This document shows, piece after piece, positions 29,198 through 38,691 of a DNA stretch of 64,000 bases. Each line of letters begins with the position of its first letter. Position 1 is the stretch's first letter. The DNA is from CAWCXF01 sp963799455 (lineage in GTDB: Bacteria; Pseudomonadota; Alphaproteobacteria; Rhodobacterales; Rhodobacteraceae), in the NCBI GenBank assembly GCA_963799455.1, contig CAWCXF010000008.1, forward strand, positions 434,001-498,000. Reading direction: 5' to 3'. Below the pieces are notes generated by a model, which did not search any database, was not told the origin of the DNA, and saw nothing but the letters and a program-made list of their open reading frames with translations. The position numbers and the translations under genes are program-made.

Positions 29198-29214
29198 GCC
29201 CGAGCGGCGAGGGA

Positions 29215-29301
29215 TGGTGCGGTCGAGAAGACTCGAACTTCCACGGGTGTTACCCCACAGCGACCTCAACGCTGCGCGTCTACCAATTCCGCCACGACCG
29301 C
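29215..29301 (-). tRNA. tRNA-Leu(GAG)
   Basis: The minus strand begins GCGGTCGTGGCGGAATTGG and ends CGACCGCACCA. Acceptor GCGGTCG pairs with CGACCGC, then A and an encoded CCA. The anticodon loop TTGAGGT gives anticodon GAG, there is a long variable arm, and the T-arm is AGTTCGAGTCT. 87 nt. Confidence 0.97.
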
Positions 29302-29335
29302 ACGTCCGGGCGCACGTCCGGGCGCATGCCCGGGC
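29300..29335. repeat. Three 12-bp tandem units at the tRNA-Leu 5' border
   Basis: GCACGTCCGGGC, GCACGTCCGGGC and GCATGCCCGGGC follow each other; the first unit overlaps the first two bases of the tRNA gene. They occupy the place where the tRNA promoter or leader would be. Confidence 0.8.
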
Positions 29336-29418
29336 GCGAGGCTGCTACACCGCGCGCGGCGCCGTGCCAAGCCCCTTCGCGCTTGCGCCCCCCCGCGGTC
29401 GCGTGGGATTCGACGCCC

Positions 29419-30108
29419 ATGATCGAGTGGATCGTCGCCCCCGGCCTCACCCCCTACGAGGACGCGCTCGCCGCGATGGACGCGCGCGTGGAGGCGATCC
29501 TGGCGGGCGGCCCCGAGGCCGTGTGGCTGCTGGAGCATCCTGCGCTCTACACCGCCGGCGCCTCGGCGCGGCCCGACGATCTGCGCGACCCGGGGCGCTT
29601 CGCGGTCCACCGGTCGCGGCGGGGCGGGCAATACACCTATCACGGGCCGGGTCAGCGCGTGGCCTACGTCATGCTCGACCTCTCCCGGCGGGGCCGCGAC
29701 CTGCGCCGCTTCGTCCGCTCCCTGGAGGGCTGGGTGATCGAGGCGCTGGCCGCCTTCGCCCTGCGCGCCGAGGCGCGGCCGGGGCGGGTCGGCGTCTGGG
29801 TGCCGCGGCCCGAGAAGCCGCCCCTGCCCGACGGCACGCCCCGGGAGGACAAGATCGCGGCCGTCGGCGTCCGCGTCCGCCGCTGGGTCGCCTTCCACGG
29901 CGTGGCGATCAACGTCGAGCCCGACCTCGCGCATTACGACGGCATCGTGCCCTGCGGCATCGCCGGCCACGGCGTCACGTCGCTGGTCGATCTCGGCCTG
30001 CCCGTGACGATGGCCGACCTCGACGCGGCGCTGCTCGCGGCCTTCGCGCCCGCCTTCGGCGAGGCGCCCGAGCCGGTCGCAGGCCCCCTCCCCGCCGCGC
30101 TCGCCTGA
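29419..30108 (+). CDS. lipB: Octanoyltransferase LipB
   Basis: Transfers octanoyl from octanoyl-ACP to lipoyl domains, first step of lipoate synthesis. 229 aa. Seen: VWLLEHPALYTAGASARPDD, RRGGQYTYHGPGQRVAYVML and the catalytic region EDKIAAVGVRVRRWVAFHG with the conserved Lys, then IVPCGIAGHGVTSL with the active-site Cys. It stands alone between a divergent tRNA-Leu and ctaD; no lipA in the window. Confidence 0.95.
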   Translation: MIEWIVAPGLTPYEDALAAMDARVEAILAGGPEAVWLLEHPALYTAGASARPDDLRDPGRFAVHRSRRGGQYTYHGPGQRVAYVMLDLSRRGRDLRRFVRSLEGWVIEALAAFALRAEARPGRVGVWVPRPEKPPLPDGTPREDKIAAVGVRVRRWVAFHGVAINVEPDLAHYDGIVPCGIAGHGVTSLVDLGLPVTMADLDAALLAAFAPAFGEAPEPVAGPLPAALA

Positions 30109-30134
30109 CGGCTGCGCCGCCTCGCCGCAGCCCG

Positions 30135-30163
30135 TTGCTCCGGACGGCGGGGGCGGCTAAAAG
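30135..30163 (+). promoter_or_regulatory. Predicted sigma-70 promoter of ctaD
   Basis: TTGCTC (30135-30140), a 17-bp spacer and TAAAAG (30158-30163), in the lipB-ctaD spacer. TAAAA stands out in otherwise GC-only DNA. Not tested. Confidence 0.5.
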
Positions 30164-30221
30164 CCGGGGGCACGGCCCGTCCACCGATGTCCCGGCCGCC
30201 CCCATCCCAGGAGATCCCGCC

Positions 30222-31916
30222 ATGGCAGACGCCGCCATCCACGGGCACGAGGAGCACCAGCGCGGCTTCTTCACCCGCTGGTTCATGTCCACCAACCACA
30301 AGGACATCGGCATCCTCTACCTGTTCACGGCGGCCGCGGTGGGGTTCGTCTCCGTCGCGTTCACCGTCTACATGCGCATGGAGCTGATGAACCCCGGGGT
30401 CCAGTACATGTGCCTCGAAGGCGCGCGGCTGTTCGCGGCCGGCGAGGGCGACACCTGCACGCCCAACGGGCATCTGTGGAACGTGCTGATCACCGCGCAC
30501 GGCATCACCATGATGTTCTTCGTGGTGATCCCCGCGCTCTTCGGGGGCTTCGGCAACTTCTTCATGCCGCTCCAGATCGGCGCGCCCGACATGGCGTTCC
30601 CGCGGCTCAACAACCTCTCCTACTGGCTCTTCGTCGCGGGCTCGTCGCTCGCCATCGCCTCGATCTTCGCGCCGGGCGGCAACGGGCAGACGGGCTCGGG
30701 GATCGGCTGGGTGCTCTACCCGCCGCTCAGCACGACCGAGGGCGGCTACTCGACCGACCTCGCCATCTTCGCGGTGCATCTCTCGGGCGCCTCGTCGATC
30801 CTCGGCGCGATCAACATCATCACCACGTTCCTCAACATGCGCGCGCCGGGCATGACGCTCTTCAAGGTGCCGCTGTTCTCCTGGTCGATCTTCGTCACCG
30901 CCTGGCTGATCCTGCTGGCGCTGCCGGTGCTCGCCGGCGCCATCACCATGCTGCTCACCGACCGCAACTTCGGCACCACCTTCTTCGACCCCGCGGGCGG
31001 GGGCGACCCGGTGCTCTACCAGCACATCCTGTGGTTCTTCGGGCACCCGGAGGTCTACATCGTCATCCTGCCCGGCTTCGGGATCATCTCCCACGTGGTC
31101 GCCACCTTCTCGCGCAAGCCGATCTTCGGCTACCTGCCGATGGTCTGGGCGCTGATCGCGATCGGCGTGCTCGGCTTCGTCGTCTGGGCGCACCACATGT
31201 ACACGGTCGGCATGTCGCTCACCCAGCAGAGCTACTTCATGCTGGCCACGATGGTCATCGCGGTGCCGACGGGGATCAAGATCTTCTCCTGGATCGCGAC
31301 GATGTGGGGGGGCTCGGTCGAGTTCAAGACGCCGATGCTGTTCGCCGTCGGGTTCATCTTCCTCTTCACGCTGGGCGGCGTGACGGGCATCGTGCTGTCC
31401 CAGGCGGGCATCGACCGCGCCTATCACGACACCTACTACGTCGTGGCGCACTTCCACTACGTGATGAGCCTCGGCGCCGTCTTCGCCATCTTCGCCGGCG
31501 TCTACTTCTGGATCGGCAAGATGTCGGGACGCCAATACCCCGAATGGGCCGGCAAGGTGCATTTCTGGGTGTTCTTCGTCGCCGCCAACGTCACCTTCTT
31601 CCCCCAGCACTTCCTCGGCCGCCAGGGCATGCCGCGGCGCTACATCGACTACCCCGAGGGGTTCGCGATCTGGCACTACGTGTCGTCCTGGGGCGCCTTC
31701 CTGGGCTTCATCTCGTTCCTGTGGTTCATCGGCGTGGTCTACTGGACGCTGCGCCACGGCACCCGCGTCAGCGAGGCCAACTACTGGAACGAGCACGCCG
31801 ACACGCTGGAGTGGACGCTGCCCTCGCCCCCGCCGGAGCACACCTTCGAGACCCTGCCCCGACGCGAGGACTGGGACCGCGCCCACGCCCACCAGCGGGC
31901 GGTCGAGAACCCCTGA
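30222..31916 (+). CDS. ctaD: Cytochrome c oxidase subunit I (aa3 type)
   Basis: 564-residue heme-copper oxidase catalytic subunit in the inner membrane. Strong Shine-Dalgarno CAGGAGAT before the ATG. Seen: FMSTNHKDIGILYL, ITAHGITMMFFVVIPALFGG (heme a ligand His), FFGHPEVYIVILPGFGI (CuB His and the cross-linked Tyr), VWAHHMYTVGM (CuB His pair) and VVAHFHYVMSLGAVFAIFAG (heme a3 and a ligands). A type A1 oxidase with the Tyr in HPEVY. The other subunits (ctaC, ctaE) are not next to it; ctaD apart from ctaCE is common in Rhodobacterales. Confidence 0.97.
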   Translation: MADAAIHGHEEHQRGFFTRWFMSTNHKDIGILYLFTAAAVGFVSVAFTVYMRMELMNPGVQYMCLEGARLFAAGEGDTCTPNGHLWNVLITAHGITMMFFVVIPALFGGFGNFFMPLQIGAPDMAFPRLNNLSYWLFVAGSSLAIASIFAPGGNGQTGSGIGWVLYPPLSTTEGGYSTDLAIFAVHLSGASSILGAINIITTFLNMRAPGMTLFKVPLFSWSIFVTAWLILLALPVLAGAITMLLTDRNFGTTFFDPAGGGDPVLYQHILWFFGHPEVYIVILPGFGIISHVVATFSRKPIFGYLPMVWALIAIGVLGFVVWAHHMYTVGMSLTQQSYFMLATMVIAVPTGIKIFSWIATMWGGSVEFKTPMLFAVGFIFLFTLGGVTGIVLSQAGIDRAYHDTYYVVAHFHYVMSLGAVFAIFAGVYFWIGKMSGRQYPEWAGKVHFWVFFVAANVTFFPQHFLGRQGMPRRYIDYPEGFAIWHYVSSWGAFLGFISFLWFIGVVYWTLRHGTRVSEANYWNEHADTLEWTLPSPPPEHTFETLPRREDWDRAHAHQRAVENP

Positions 31917-31922
31917 CGGGCG

Positions 31923-32438
31923 ATGCCGGTCGAGTGGCACATGGAGACGGGGGCGCCGGACGAGACCGGCGCCCCCGCCCGCATCCGGGTGCTGCATCTG
32001 TGGCCGCACCGCTCGCTGCCGCGCCGCGGCTTCGCGGCCTTCATCGCCGTCACGGTGGCGCTGATCTGCGTGCCGCTCGCGGCCACGCTCGGCACGCCCG
32101 TCCTGTGGTTCCTGCTCGTGCCCTTCGCGCTGGTCGTCGCACTGACCTGGGCGCTGATCGAGCGGAGCTACCGCGACGGCGACCTGATCGAGGAGCTGCG
32201 CCTGACGCGCGACCTCATGCGGCTGGTGCGCCGCGACCCCGACGGGCGGCGGCGGCACTGGGAGGCCAACCCCTACTGGGTGCGCGTGCGGCTCCACCCC
32301 GAGGGGCCGGTGGAGAACTACCTCACGCTCGCGGGCGGCCCGCGCGAGGTCGAGATCGGCGCCTTCCTGTCGCCCGAGGAGCGCGCCGCGCTCAAGGACG
32401 ACCTCGACCGCGCCCTCCTCCGGCTGAAGGAGCTTTGA
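31923..32438 (+). CDS. DUF2244 membrane protein
   Basis: 171-residue protein of the DUF2244 family: LWPHRSLPRRGFAAFIAVTV begins the domain, two adjacent TM helices (about residues 37-55 and 60-80), then LIERSYRDGD, RHWEANPYWVRVRLHPEGPV and IGAFLSPEERAALKDDL. Function unknown. It starts six bases after ctaD and so is probably cotranscribed with the oxidase subunit; a link to respiration is suggested only by this position. Confidence 0.85.
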   Translation: MPVEWHMETGAPDETGAPARIRVLHLWPHRSLPRRGFAAFIAVTVALICVPLAATLGTPVLWFLLVPFALVVALTWALIERSYRDGDLIEELRLTRDLMRLVRRDPDGRRRHWEANPYWVRVRLHPEGPVENYLTLAGGPREVEIGAFLSPEERAALKDDLDRALLRLKEL

Positions 32439-32460
32439 AGCCCTCCTCCGGCGGGGCTCG

Positions 32461-32530
32461 AGCCGTCGGCCTCGGGCCGTCAGCCTCAGGCCATCAGCCT
32501 CGGGCCGTCAGCCTCGGGCCGTCAGCTTCA
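32461..32530. repeat. Five degenerate 14-bp tandem units at the 3' end of yqeY
   Basis: Units start at 32461, 32475, 32489, 32503 and 32517, typical unit GGCCGTCAGCCTCG. On the minus strand this reads CTGACGGCCCGAGG, and the copy at the gene end (CTGACGGCCTGA) carries the last codons and stop of yqeY. The copies put TGA into all three frames. They fill the convergent DUF2244-yqeY spacer. Confidence 0.85.
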
Positions 32531-32989
32531 GGCCGTCAGGCGCGCCTTGACCCTCGGCCCGACCCGGCCGAAGTCCATCTGTCCCTGGTAGCGCCCCTTC
32601 AGCGCCGCCATCACCCGGCCCATGTCGCGCACGCCATGGGCGTCGGTCTCGGCCACCGCCTCGTCGATCGCGGCGTCCACCTCCGCCTCGCGGAGCTGGC
32701 GCGGCAGGAACCCCTCGATCACGGCGATCTCGGCGCGCTCGCCCTCGGCCATGTCGAGCCGCCCGCCCTCCTCGTAGGCGCGCACGCTCTCCTGGCGCTG
32801 CCTGACCATCCGGGCGAGGATGGCGAGCACGTCGGCGTCGCCCGCCACCTCGTCGCGGCCCTCGCCCCTGAGCGCGATGTCGCGGTCCTTGATCGCCGCG
32901 TTCACAAGGCGCAGCGTCGAGAGCCTCGGGGCGTCCTTCGCGCGCATGGCGTCCTTGAGGGCGGCGCCGACCCGGCTGCGCAGGTCCAT
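32528..32989 (-). CDS. yqeY: GatB/YqeY-domain protein
   Basis: 153-residue cytoplasmic protein of the YqeY family, related to the tRNA-binding tail domain of GatB. Seen: LRSRVGAALKDAMRAKDAPR, LSTLRLVNAAIKDRDIALRG, RQRQESVRAYEEGGR and IEGFLPRQLREAEVDAAIDE. Role in the cell is not established, possibly tRNA amidation related. It is divergent from carA, as in many alphaproteobacteria. GGAGGGGAT upstream of the ATG is a good ribosome-binding site. Confidence 0.93.
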   Translation of the reverse strand: MDLRSRVGAALKDAMRAKDAPRLSTLRLVNAAIKDRDIALRGEGRDEVAGDADVLAILARMVRQRQESVRAYEEGGRLDMAEGERAEIAVIEGFLPRQLREAEVDAAIDEAVAETDAHGVRDMGRVMAALKGRYQGQMDFGRVGPRVKARLTA

Positions 32990-33017
32990 GGGGGATCCCC
33001 TCCGTTGCGGCGGCCAT

Positions 33018-33045
33018 AGATAGGCGCGCCGCCCGGGCCGCGCAA
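33018..33045 (-). promoter_or_regulatory. Predicted promoter of yqeY
   Basis: On the minus strand TTGCGC (33045-33040), 16 bp, CTATCT (33023-33018), about 30 bp upstream of the yqeY start. Reasonable alphaproteobacterial -35/-10 pair. Confidence 0.45.
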
Positions 33046-33126
33046 CCGCCGCACCCTGTCAGCCAACATACTGACTAAGATTGTGTTTCCCCTCCCGGCT
33101 GAACCGCGCCCGGCGCGACCCCCGCG

Positions 33127-33156
33127 CTTGACAGCCCCCGCCCCCGGCCGCTACCC
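33127..33156 (+). promoter_or_regulatory. Predicted sigma-70 promoter of carA
   Basis: CTTGAC (33127-33132) with TTGACA, about 17-18 bp and CTACCC (33151-33156), 30 bp before the carA ATG. Upstream at 33058-33080 is an unusually AT-rich stretch with a small dyad GTCAG..CTGAC (about 33059-33076) that could be an operator of either divergent gene. Confidence 0.5.
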
Positions 33157-33185
33157 GCGGGCCGACCCCCGCCCGGAGAGACGCC

Positions 33186-34352
<1,167 letters not shown>

Positions 34353-34420
34353 CGGCCGCCGCGACGCTTCGGCTGCGCTTCATCGGGCGTTAACCGCAAC
34401 TCGCCAATCTGACGGGGTCC

Positions 34421-36451
34421 GTGGCCGAGTCCCGAGTCCCCCGCATGAGCCCACCCCTCGCAGCCGGTGCCGTCCGCGCCGAGGTCCACCCGGCCCCGGC
34501 GGCGCCCGAGCGGCGCGACCTCGCTGCGACCCTGGTCCTCGCGGGCCTCGCCGACGCGCGCGAGGTCCAGCGTGCCCAGGCGCTGGCGCAGCGCTCGGAC
34601 GCGGTGCTGCGCGACGTGCTGCTCGCGCATCGCATCGCCAGCCCCGAGGCGGTGCTGGAGGCCGAGGCGCAGGTCTGGGGCACCGCCACGGCCGATCTCG
34701 ACGAGCGCCCGCCCGATCCCCGCCTGATCGCCGAGCACGACCCGGCCGAGCTCCTGCGCGCGGGCTGCGTGCCCTGGCGCCGCGTCGCGGGCATCACCGT
34801 CTTCGCCTGCGCCCGGCCCGAGCGCTTCGCGCGCTTCGTCGCGGGGCTCGCCCAGGGGACCGGGCCGAGCCACATGGTGATCGCCTCCGAATCTGCGGTG
34901 GCGGCGGCGATCGAGACGCTCGACCGCGATCGCCTCACCCGCCGCGCCGAGACCCTGACCGACGCCGCCGACAGCTGCCGCGCCATGCACCCCGCCCGCT
35001 CGGCCCCGGTGATCGGGCTCATGCTGGGCGGGCTCGGGCTCTGGGCGCTGGTCGCGCCCATGGGCCTGCTCGCGGCGGCCTCGGGCTGGGCCGTGCTGAC
35101 GCTGGCCGCGCTCACCGTGCTGCGGCTCGCGGCGGCCGCGCTGCACCTGCGCGCGGGGCGCCTGCGATGCCGCCGCCGCGCGCTGACCGGACCCGAGCCG
35201 ACGCTCGCTCGCCTGCCCGTCGTCTCGATCCTGGTGCCGCTCCTGCGCGAGGAGGCCATCGCCGAGCGCCTGGTGCGACGCCTGCGCCGCGTGGACTACC
35301 CGCTGGAGCTGCTCGACATCTGCCTCGTGGTCGAGGCGGACGACGCGGTGACGCGGCGCACGCTCGAGCGCTCGAACCTGCCGCCCTCGATGCGGGTGAT
35401 CGAGGTGCCCGCGGGATCGGTGCGCACCAAGCCGCGGGCGATGAACTACGCGCTCGCCCGCGCCCGCGGCTCGATCGTCGGCGTCTGGGACGCCGAGGAC
35501 ATGCCGGCGCCCGACCAGATCCGCCAGGTCGTGCGCCGCTTCGCCGCGCGCGGGCCCGAGACGGCCTGCCTCCAAGGCCGGCTCGACTACTACAACTCCC
35601 GGCACAACCTCATCGCGCGGCTCTTCACCATCGAGTACGCGGCCTGGTTCCGCGTCTTCCTGCCGGGGCTCGAGCGCATGGGCCTGCCCGTCCCCCTGGG
35701 CGGCACGACGCTCTTCCTGCGGCGCGAGGCGATCGAGGCGGTGGGCGGCTGGGACGCGCACAACGTCACCGAGGACGCCGATCTGGGCCTCAGGCTCGCG
35801 CGCCGCGGCTACCGCACCGAGGTCATCGACACGGTGACGCTGGAGGAGGCCAACAGCCGCGCCCTGCCCTGGATCCGCCAGCGCTCGCGCTGGCTCAAGG
35901 GCTACGCGCTGACCTGGGCGGTGCACATGAGGAACCCCTTCGCGCTCCGCCGCGATCTGGGGACGCGCGGCTTCCTCGGCGTCCAGGTGCTGTTCCTCGC
36001 CACGCTGTCGCAGTTCGCCCTGGCGCCGGTGCTCTACCTGTTCGCGGCCGCCTCCTTCGGGATGCCCCATCCGCTGGCGGGGATCCTGCCGCCCGGGGCG
36101 CTGAGGGGGCTCGCCGCCTTCTTCCTCGCGGCCCAGCTCGTCGATTGGGCGGTCGCGGCCTGCGCCGTGGCGGGGCCGCGCCACCGCCATCTGCTGCCCT
36201 GGGTGCCGGCGCTCACGGCCTACTACGTCATGGCGACCCTGGCCGTCTGGAAGGCGCTCGCCGAGGTCGCGCTCAAGCCCTTCTACTGGGACAAGACCGA
36301 GCACGGCGCGTTCCACGGCTCGGAGGTCGAGCGCGGCGAGGCCGCGGGCGCGGCGGGCGTCACCCCGGCGCCCGGCCGCTCGTGGTCTTCGTCGCGCGCC
36401 CGCGACCCTCGCTCGGCGCCGGCGCCTGGACCGGCGCGGCGACGGCCCTGA
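34421..36451 (+). CDS. Membrane GT2 glycosyltransferase with MshEN-type N-terminal domain
   Basis: About 676-residue glycosyltransferase of the processive GT2 kind. Residues ~25-170 look like an MshEN/GspE-N domain (LVLAGLADAREVQRAQALAQ, DERPPDPRLIAEHDP). Two TM helices follow, then the catalytic region with VSILVPLLREE, CLVVEADD, IVGVWDAEDMPAPDQ, NVTEDADLGLRLARRGY and the QxxRW motif (RQRSRWLKGY), then several C-terminal TM helices. This layout matches proteins annotated XagB-like, making an extracellular polysaccharide; substrate unknown. GTG at 34421 or ATG at 34445 could start it. The last ~30 residues are Ser/Arg/Pro-rich and lie over the convergent gntR end. Confidence 0.82.
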   Translation: MAESRVPRMSPPLAAGAVRAEVHPAPAAPERRDLAATLVLAGLADAREVQRAQALAQRSDAVLRDVLLAHRIASPEAVLEAEAQVWGTATADLDERPPDPRLIAEHDPAELLRAGCVPWRRVAGITVFACARPERFARFVAGLAQGTGPSHMVIASESAVAAAIETLDRDRLTRRAETLTDAADSCRAMHPARSAPVIGLMLGGLGLWALVAPMGLLAAASGWAVLTLAALTVLRLAAAALHLRAGRLRCRRRALTGPEPTLARLPVVSILVPLLREEAIAERLVRRLRRVDYPLELLDICLVVEADDAVTRRTLERSNLPPSMRVIEVPAGSVRTKPRAMNYALARARGSIVGVWDAEDMPAPDQIRQVVRRFAARGPETACLQGRLDYYNSRHNLIARLFTIEYAAWFRVFLPGLERMGLPVPLGGTTLFLRREAIEAVGGWDAHNVTEDADLGLRLARRGYRTEVIDTVTLEEANSRALPWIRQRSRWLKGYALTWAVHMRNPFALRRDLGTRGFLGVQVLFLATLSQFALAPVLYLFAAASFGMPHPLAGILPPGALRGLAAFFLAAQLVDWAVAACAVAGPRHRHLLPWVPALTAYYVMATLAVWKALAEVALKPFYWDKTEHGAFHGSEVERGEAAGAAGVTPAPGRSWSSSRARDPRSAPAPGPARRRP

Positions 36452-37079
36452 GGCGGACCTCGAAGGCACGGCTGATGTGCGCGCGCAGCGCCGCCTCGGC
36501 GGCGTCCCCGTCGCGCGCGGCGATGGCCGCCACGATCGCCTCGTGCTCGGCCAACGCGTGCGGCCCGCGCCCCTCGGCGGCGAGCGAGGTCTCGGCCATC
36601 AGCGCCATCGAGCGATGCACGAGGCCGAGCTGCTGCACCAGGAAGCGGTTGTGCGAGGCGAGGTGGATCTGGTGGTGGAAGCGCCGGTTGGCGCGCGCGA
36701 GCGCCTGCGGGTCGCCGAGCAGCGCGCGGTCCTCCTGGCACAGCGCCCGCAGCACCGCGACCTCCTCCTCGGCGGCGTGGCGCGCGGCGAGCCGCGCGGC
36801 CAGCCCTTCGAGCGCGCCGCGCACGACGTAGAGCTCGGCCATCTGGTCGTGGTCGAGCGAGGCCACGATCAGGCTGCGCCCGTCGCGCGCGAGCAGCCCT
36901 TGGGTCTCCAGCCGCTGGAGCGCCTCGCGCACCGGCGTGCGCGACACCCCGAAGCGCTCGGCCAGCTCGGACTCCACGAGCCGGTCGCCGGGGCGGTAGG
37001 CGCCGGCGTCGATGGCGTCGAGGATGAGCCCATGGGCGTCGCGCGGCGCGGCCTTCGAGCTGGGGTCGGATCGCGGCAT
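36360..37079 (-). CDS. GntR-family regulator, FadR/FCD type
   Basis: 239-residue transcription factor. N-terminal winged helix: ILDAIDAGAYRPGDRLVESE, LAERFGVSRTPVREALQRLE and LLARDGRSLIVAS. The C-terminal FCD helical sensor follows: AELYVVRGALEGLAARLAAR, NRRFHHQIHLASHNRFL and LAEHEAIVAAIAARDGDAAE, with the Asp/His residues that bind metal or acid ligands. Ligand unknown. The ATG (MPRSDPSSK) is chosen because the in-frame stretch upstream is low-complexity. Its 3' end overlaps the glycosyltransferase end by 92 bp, convergently. Tail rich in Pro/Gly. Confidence 0.88.
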   Translation of the reverse strand: MPRSDPSSKAAPRDAHGLILDAIDAGAYRPGDRLVESELAERFGVSRTPVREALQRLETQGLLARDGRSLIVASLDHDQMAELYVVRGALEGLAARLAARHAAEEEVAVLRALCQEDRALLGDPQALARANRRFHHQIHLASHNRFLVQQLGLVHRSMALMAETSLAAEGRGPHALAEHEAIVAAIAARDGDAAEAALRAHISRAFEVRLRAVAAPVQAPAPSEGRGRATKTTSGRAPG

Positions 37080-37543
37080 GGCCTCGTGGTAGCCCGCACC
37101 GGGCCCACGCGCCAGGAGGCCGCCTCGGCGATGCGGGACGGCTTCTCCGCGCCGCCCGCCTCGAAGCCGGTCCGCGACCCCGCCACCGCCGCGCTCCGCT
37201 TCGAGCCCGCGCGAGCGGCGCGGCGCCGTCCCCGCCGGCAGCGTCCGAAAGGACCGCCGGCCTTCGTCGCGCGAGCGACCCCCATCGGGCTCCGCCACGA
37301 CGGTCGAGACGCGAGCCGCCATCGCGCCGCGGCGGCCCAGCCCGTCCCTGCGGGCGTCATGGAGGTCGGCGGACCCGAGAGGCCGCCTCCTCCTCCCCGG
37401 GTCGAGGACCGCCGGGCGGGCGCGGGCGCGGGCGCCCTTCGCCGAGAGACGCCCGGGCATCGTGCGCCGAGAGACGCCCGGGCATCGTGCCGCGGCGGAC
37501 CCATCCGCCTTCCCCGCGGCGCTCGGGGGCCTAGCTCCGGCGC
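37080..37543. other. Intergenic region gntR / UbiH-type gene
   Basis: 464 bp divergent spacer. Apart from an exact direct repeat (see separate entry) I see no convincing gene; the open frames here are GC-rich shadows with Arg/Pro/Ala-only translations. The gntR promoter and operator should lie in the left part but no clear box is visible. Confidence 0.5.
37441..37490. repeat. Exact 25-bp direct repeat, two copies
   Basis: Copies at 37441-37465 and 37466-37490 are identical and adjacent; each holds the palindrome GCCCGGGC. They lie about 55 bp before the monooxygenase start and could serve as tandem operator half-sites, or be simple repeat expansion. Confidence 0.85.
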
Positions 37544-38686
37544 ATGGACCGCTTCGACATCATCGTCGCCGGGGGCGGCATCGCGGGCCTCGCCGCCGCC
37601 TGCGTCATGGGCGCGGAGGGGCACCGCGTCGTCGTCCTCGACCCCGCGCCCGACGACGCGGACCCCGACCGCCGCACCACCGCCTTCCTCCAGCCGTCGC
37701 GCGACCTGCTCGACGCGGCCGGCGTCTGGGCGCGCTTGGGCGGGCACGCCACCCCGCTCGCGGAGATGCGGGTCGTCGATCTGAGCGCGCGCCGGCCGAT
37801 CTCCGCGACGTTCTCGGCGGCCGAGGTCTCCGACCGCCCGTTCGGCTGGAACGTGGTCAACGCGGCGATGCGCGAGGCGCTCCTGGCGCGCGCGGGGGAT
37901 CTGGGCGTCGAGCGCCACCGCGCCTCCGCCCGGGACGTGCTGGCGCGCACGGCCGAGGCCCGCGTCGGCGCCTCGGACGGCCGCCGCCTCGCGGGCGCGC
38001 TGCTGATCGGCGCCGACGGGCGCGACTCGGCGGTGCGCGACGCCCTGGGCATCGGCGCGCGCACGCTCAGGACGGGCCAGAAGGCGTTGAGCTTCGCGGT
38101 CGCGCACGAGCGCGCGCACGAGGCGGTGTCGATCGAGGTCTACCGCGACGGCGGCCCCTTCGTGCTGGTGCCGCTGCCCGACGAGGACGGCGCGCACCGC
38201 TCGGCCGTGGTCTGGATGGAGCGCGGCGAGGAGGCCGAGCGGCTTCGCGCGCTGCCCGACGACGCCTTCGCAGCCGCCGTCACCGAGCGCTCGGGCGGCG
38301 TCCTGGGCGCGCTGGTGCCCGAGGGGCCGCGCGCGGTCTATCCGCTCGTGACCCGCCTGGCCGACCGCTTCGCCGGTCCTCGCACGGCGCTGATCGCCGA
38401 GGCCGCGCACGCGGTCCCGCCGATCGGCGCGCAGGGGCTCAACATGTCGATGGCCGACGTGGCGCTCCTGCGCGACGTCTCGCGCGCGGGCCTGGGCGAG
38501 GCGGACGGGCTCGCGCGCTACGACCGGCTGAGGCGCCGCGACGTGCTCGCGCGCGTGGCGGCCGTCACGGCGCTCAACGCCGCCTCGATGGGCGGGCCCG
38601 CGCGCGGCCTGCGCGCGGCCGGCATCCGGGCGCTGGGGCTCGCGGCGCCGCTCAGGCGCGAGCTGATGCGGCGCGGCATGGGCTGA
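37544..38686 (+). CDS. UbiH/UbiF-family FAD-dependent monooxygenase
   Basis: 380-residue flavoprotein hydroxylase of the ubiquinone-synthesis type. Seen: DIIVAGGGIAGLAAACVMG (dinucleotide fold), NAAMREALLARA, LLIGADGRDSAVRDALGIG (second FAD motif), TALIAEAAHAVPPIGAQGLN and MSMADVALLRD. The Rhodobacterales protein in this position is usually annotated UbiH, a 2-octaprenyl-6-methoxyphenol hydroxylase, but the exact ring position cannot be read from sequence. Preceded by a long spacer, followed by a hairpin and then ilvC. Confidence 0.87.
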   Translation: MDRFDIIVAGGGIAGLAAACVMGAEGHRVVVLDPAPDDADPDRRTTAFLQPSRDLLDAAGVWARLGGHATPLAEMRVVDLSARRPISATFSAAEVSDRPFGWNVVNAAMREALLARAGDLGVERHRASARDVLARTAEARVGASDGRRLAGALLIGADGRDSAVRDALGIGARTLRTGQKALSFAVAHERAHEAVSIEVYRDGGPFVLVPLPDEDGAHRSAVVWMERGEEAERLRALPDDAFAAAVTERSGGVLGALVPEGPRAVYPLVTRLADRFAGPRTALIAEAAHAVPPIGAQGLNMSMADVALLRDVSRAGLGEADGLARYDRLRRRDVLARVAAVTALNAASMGGPARGLRAAGIRALGLAAPLRRELMRRGMG

Positions 38687-38691
38687 GGCCC

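Noticed and set aside
34385..34400. CtrA half-site TTAACC before the glycosyltransferase
   Set aside because: A single half-site without the second TTAA seven bases away is weak evidence.
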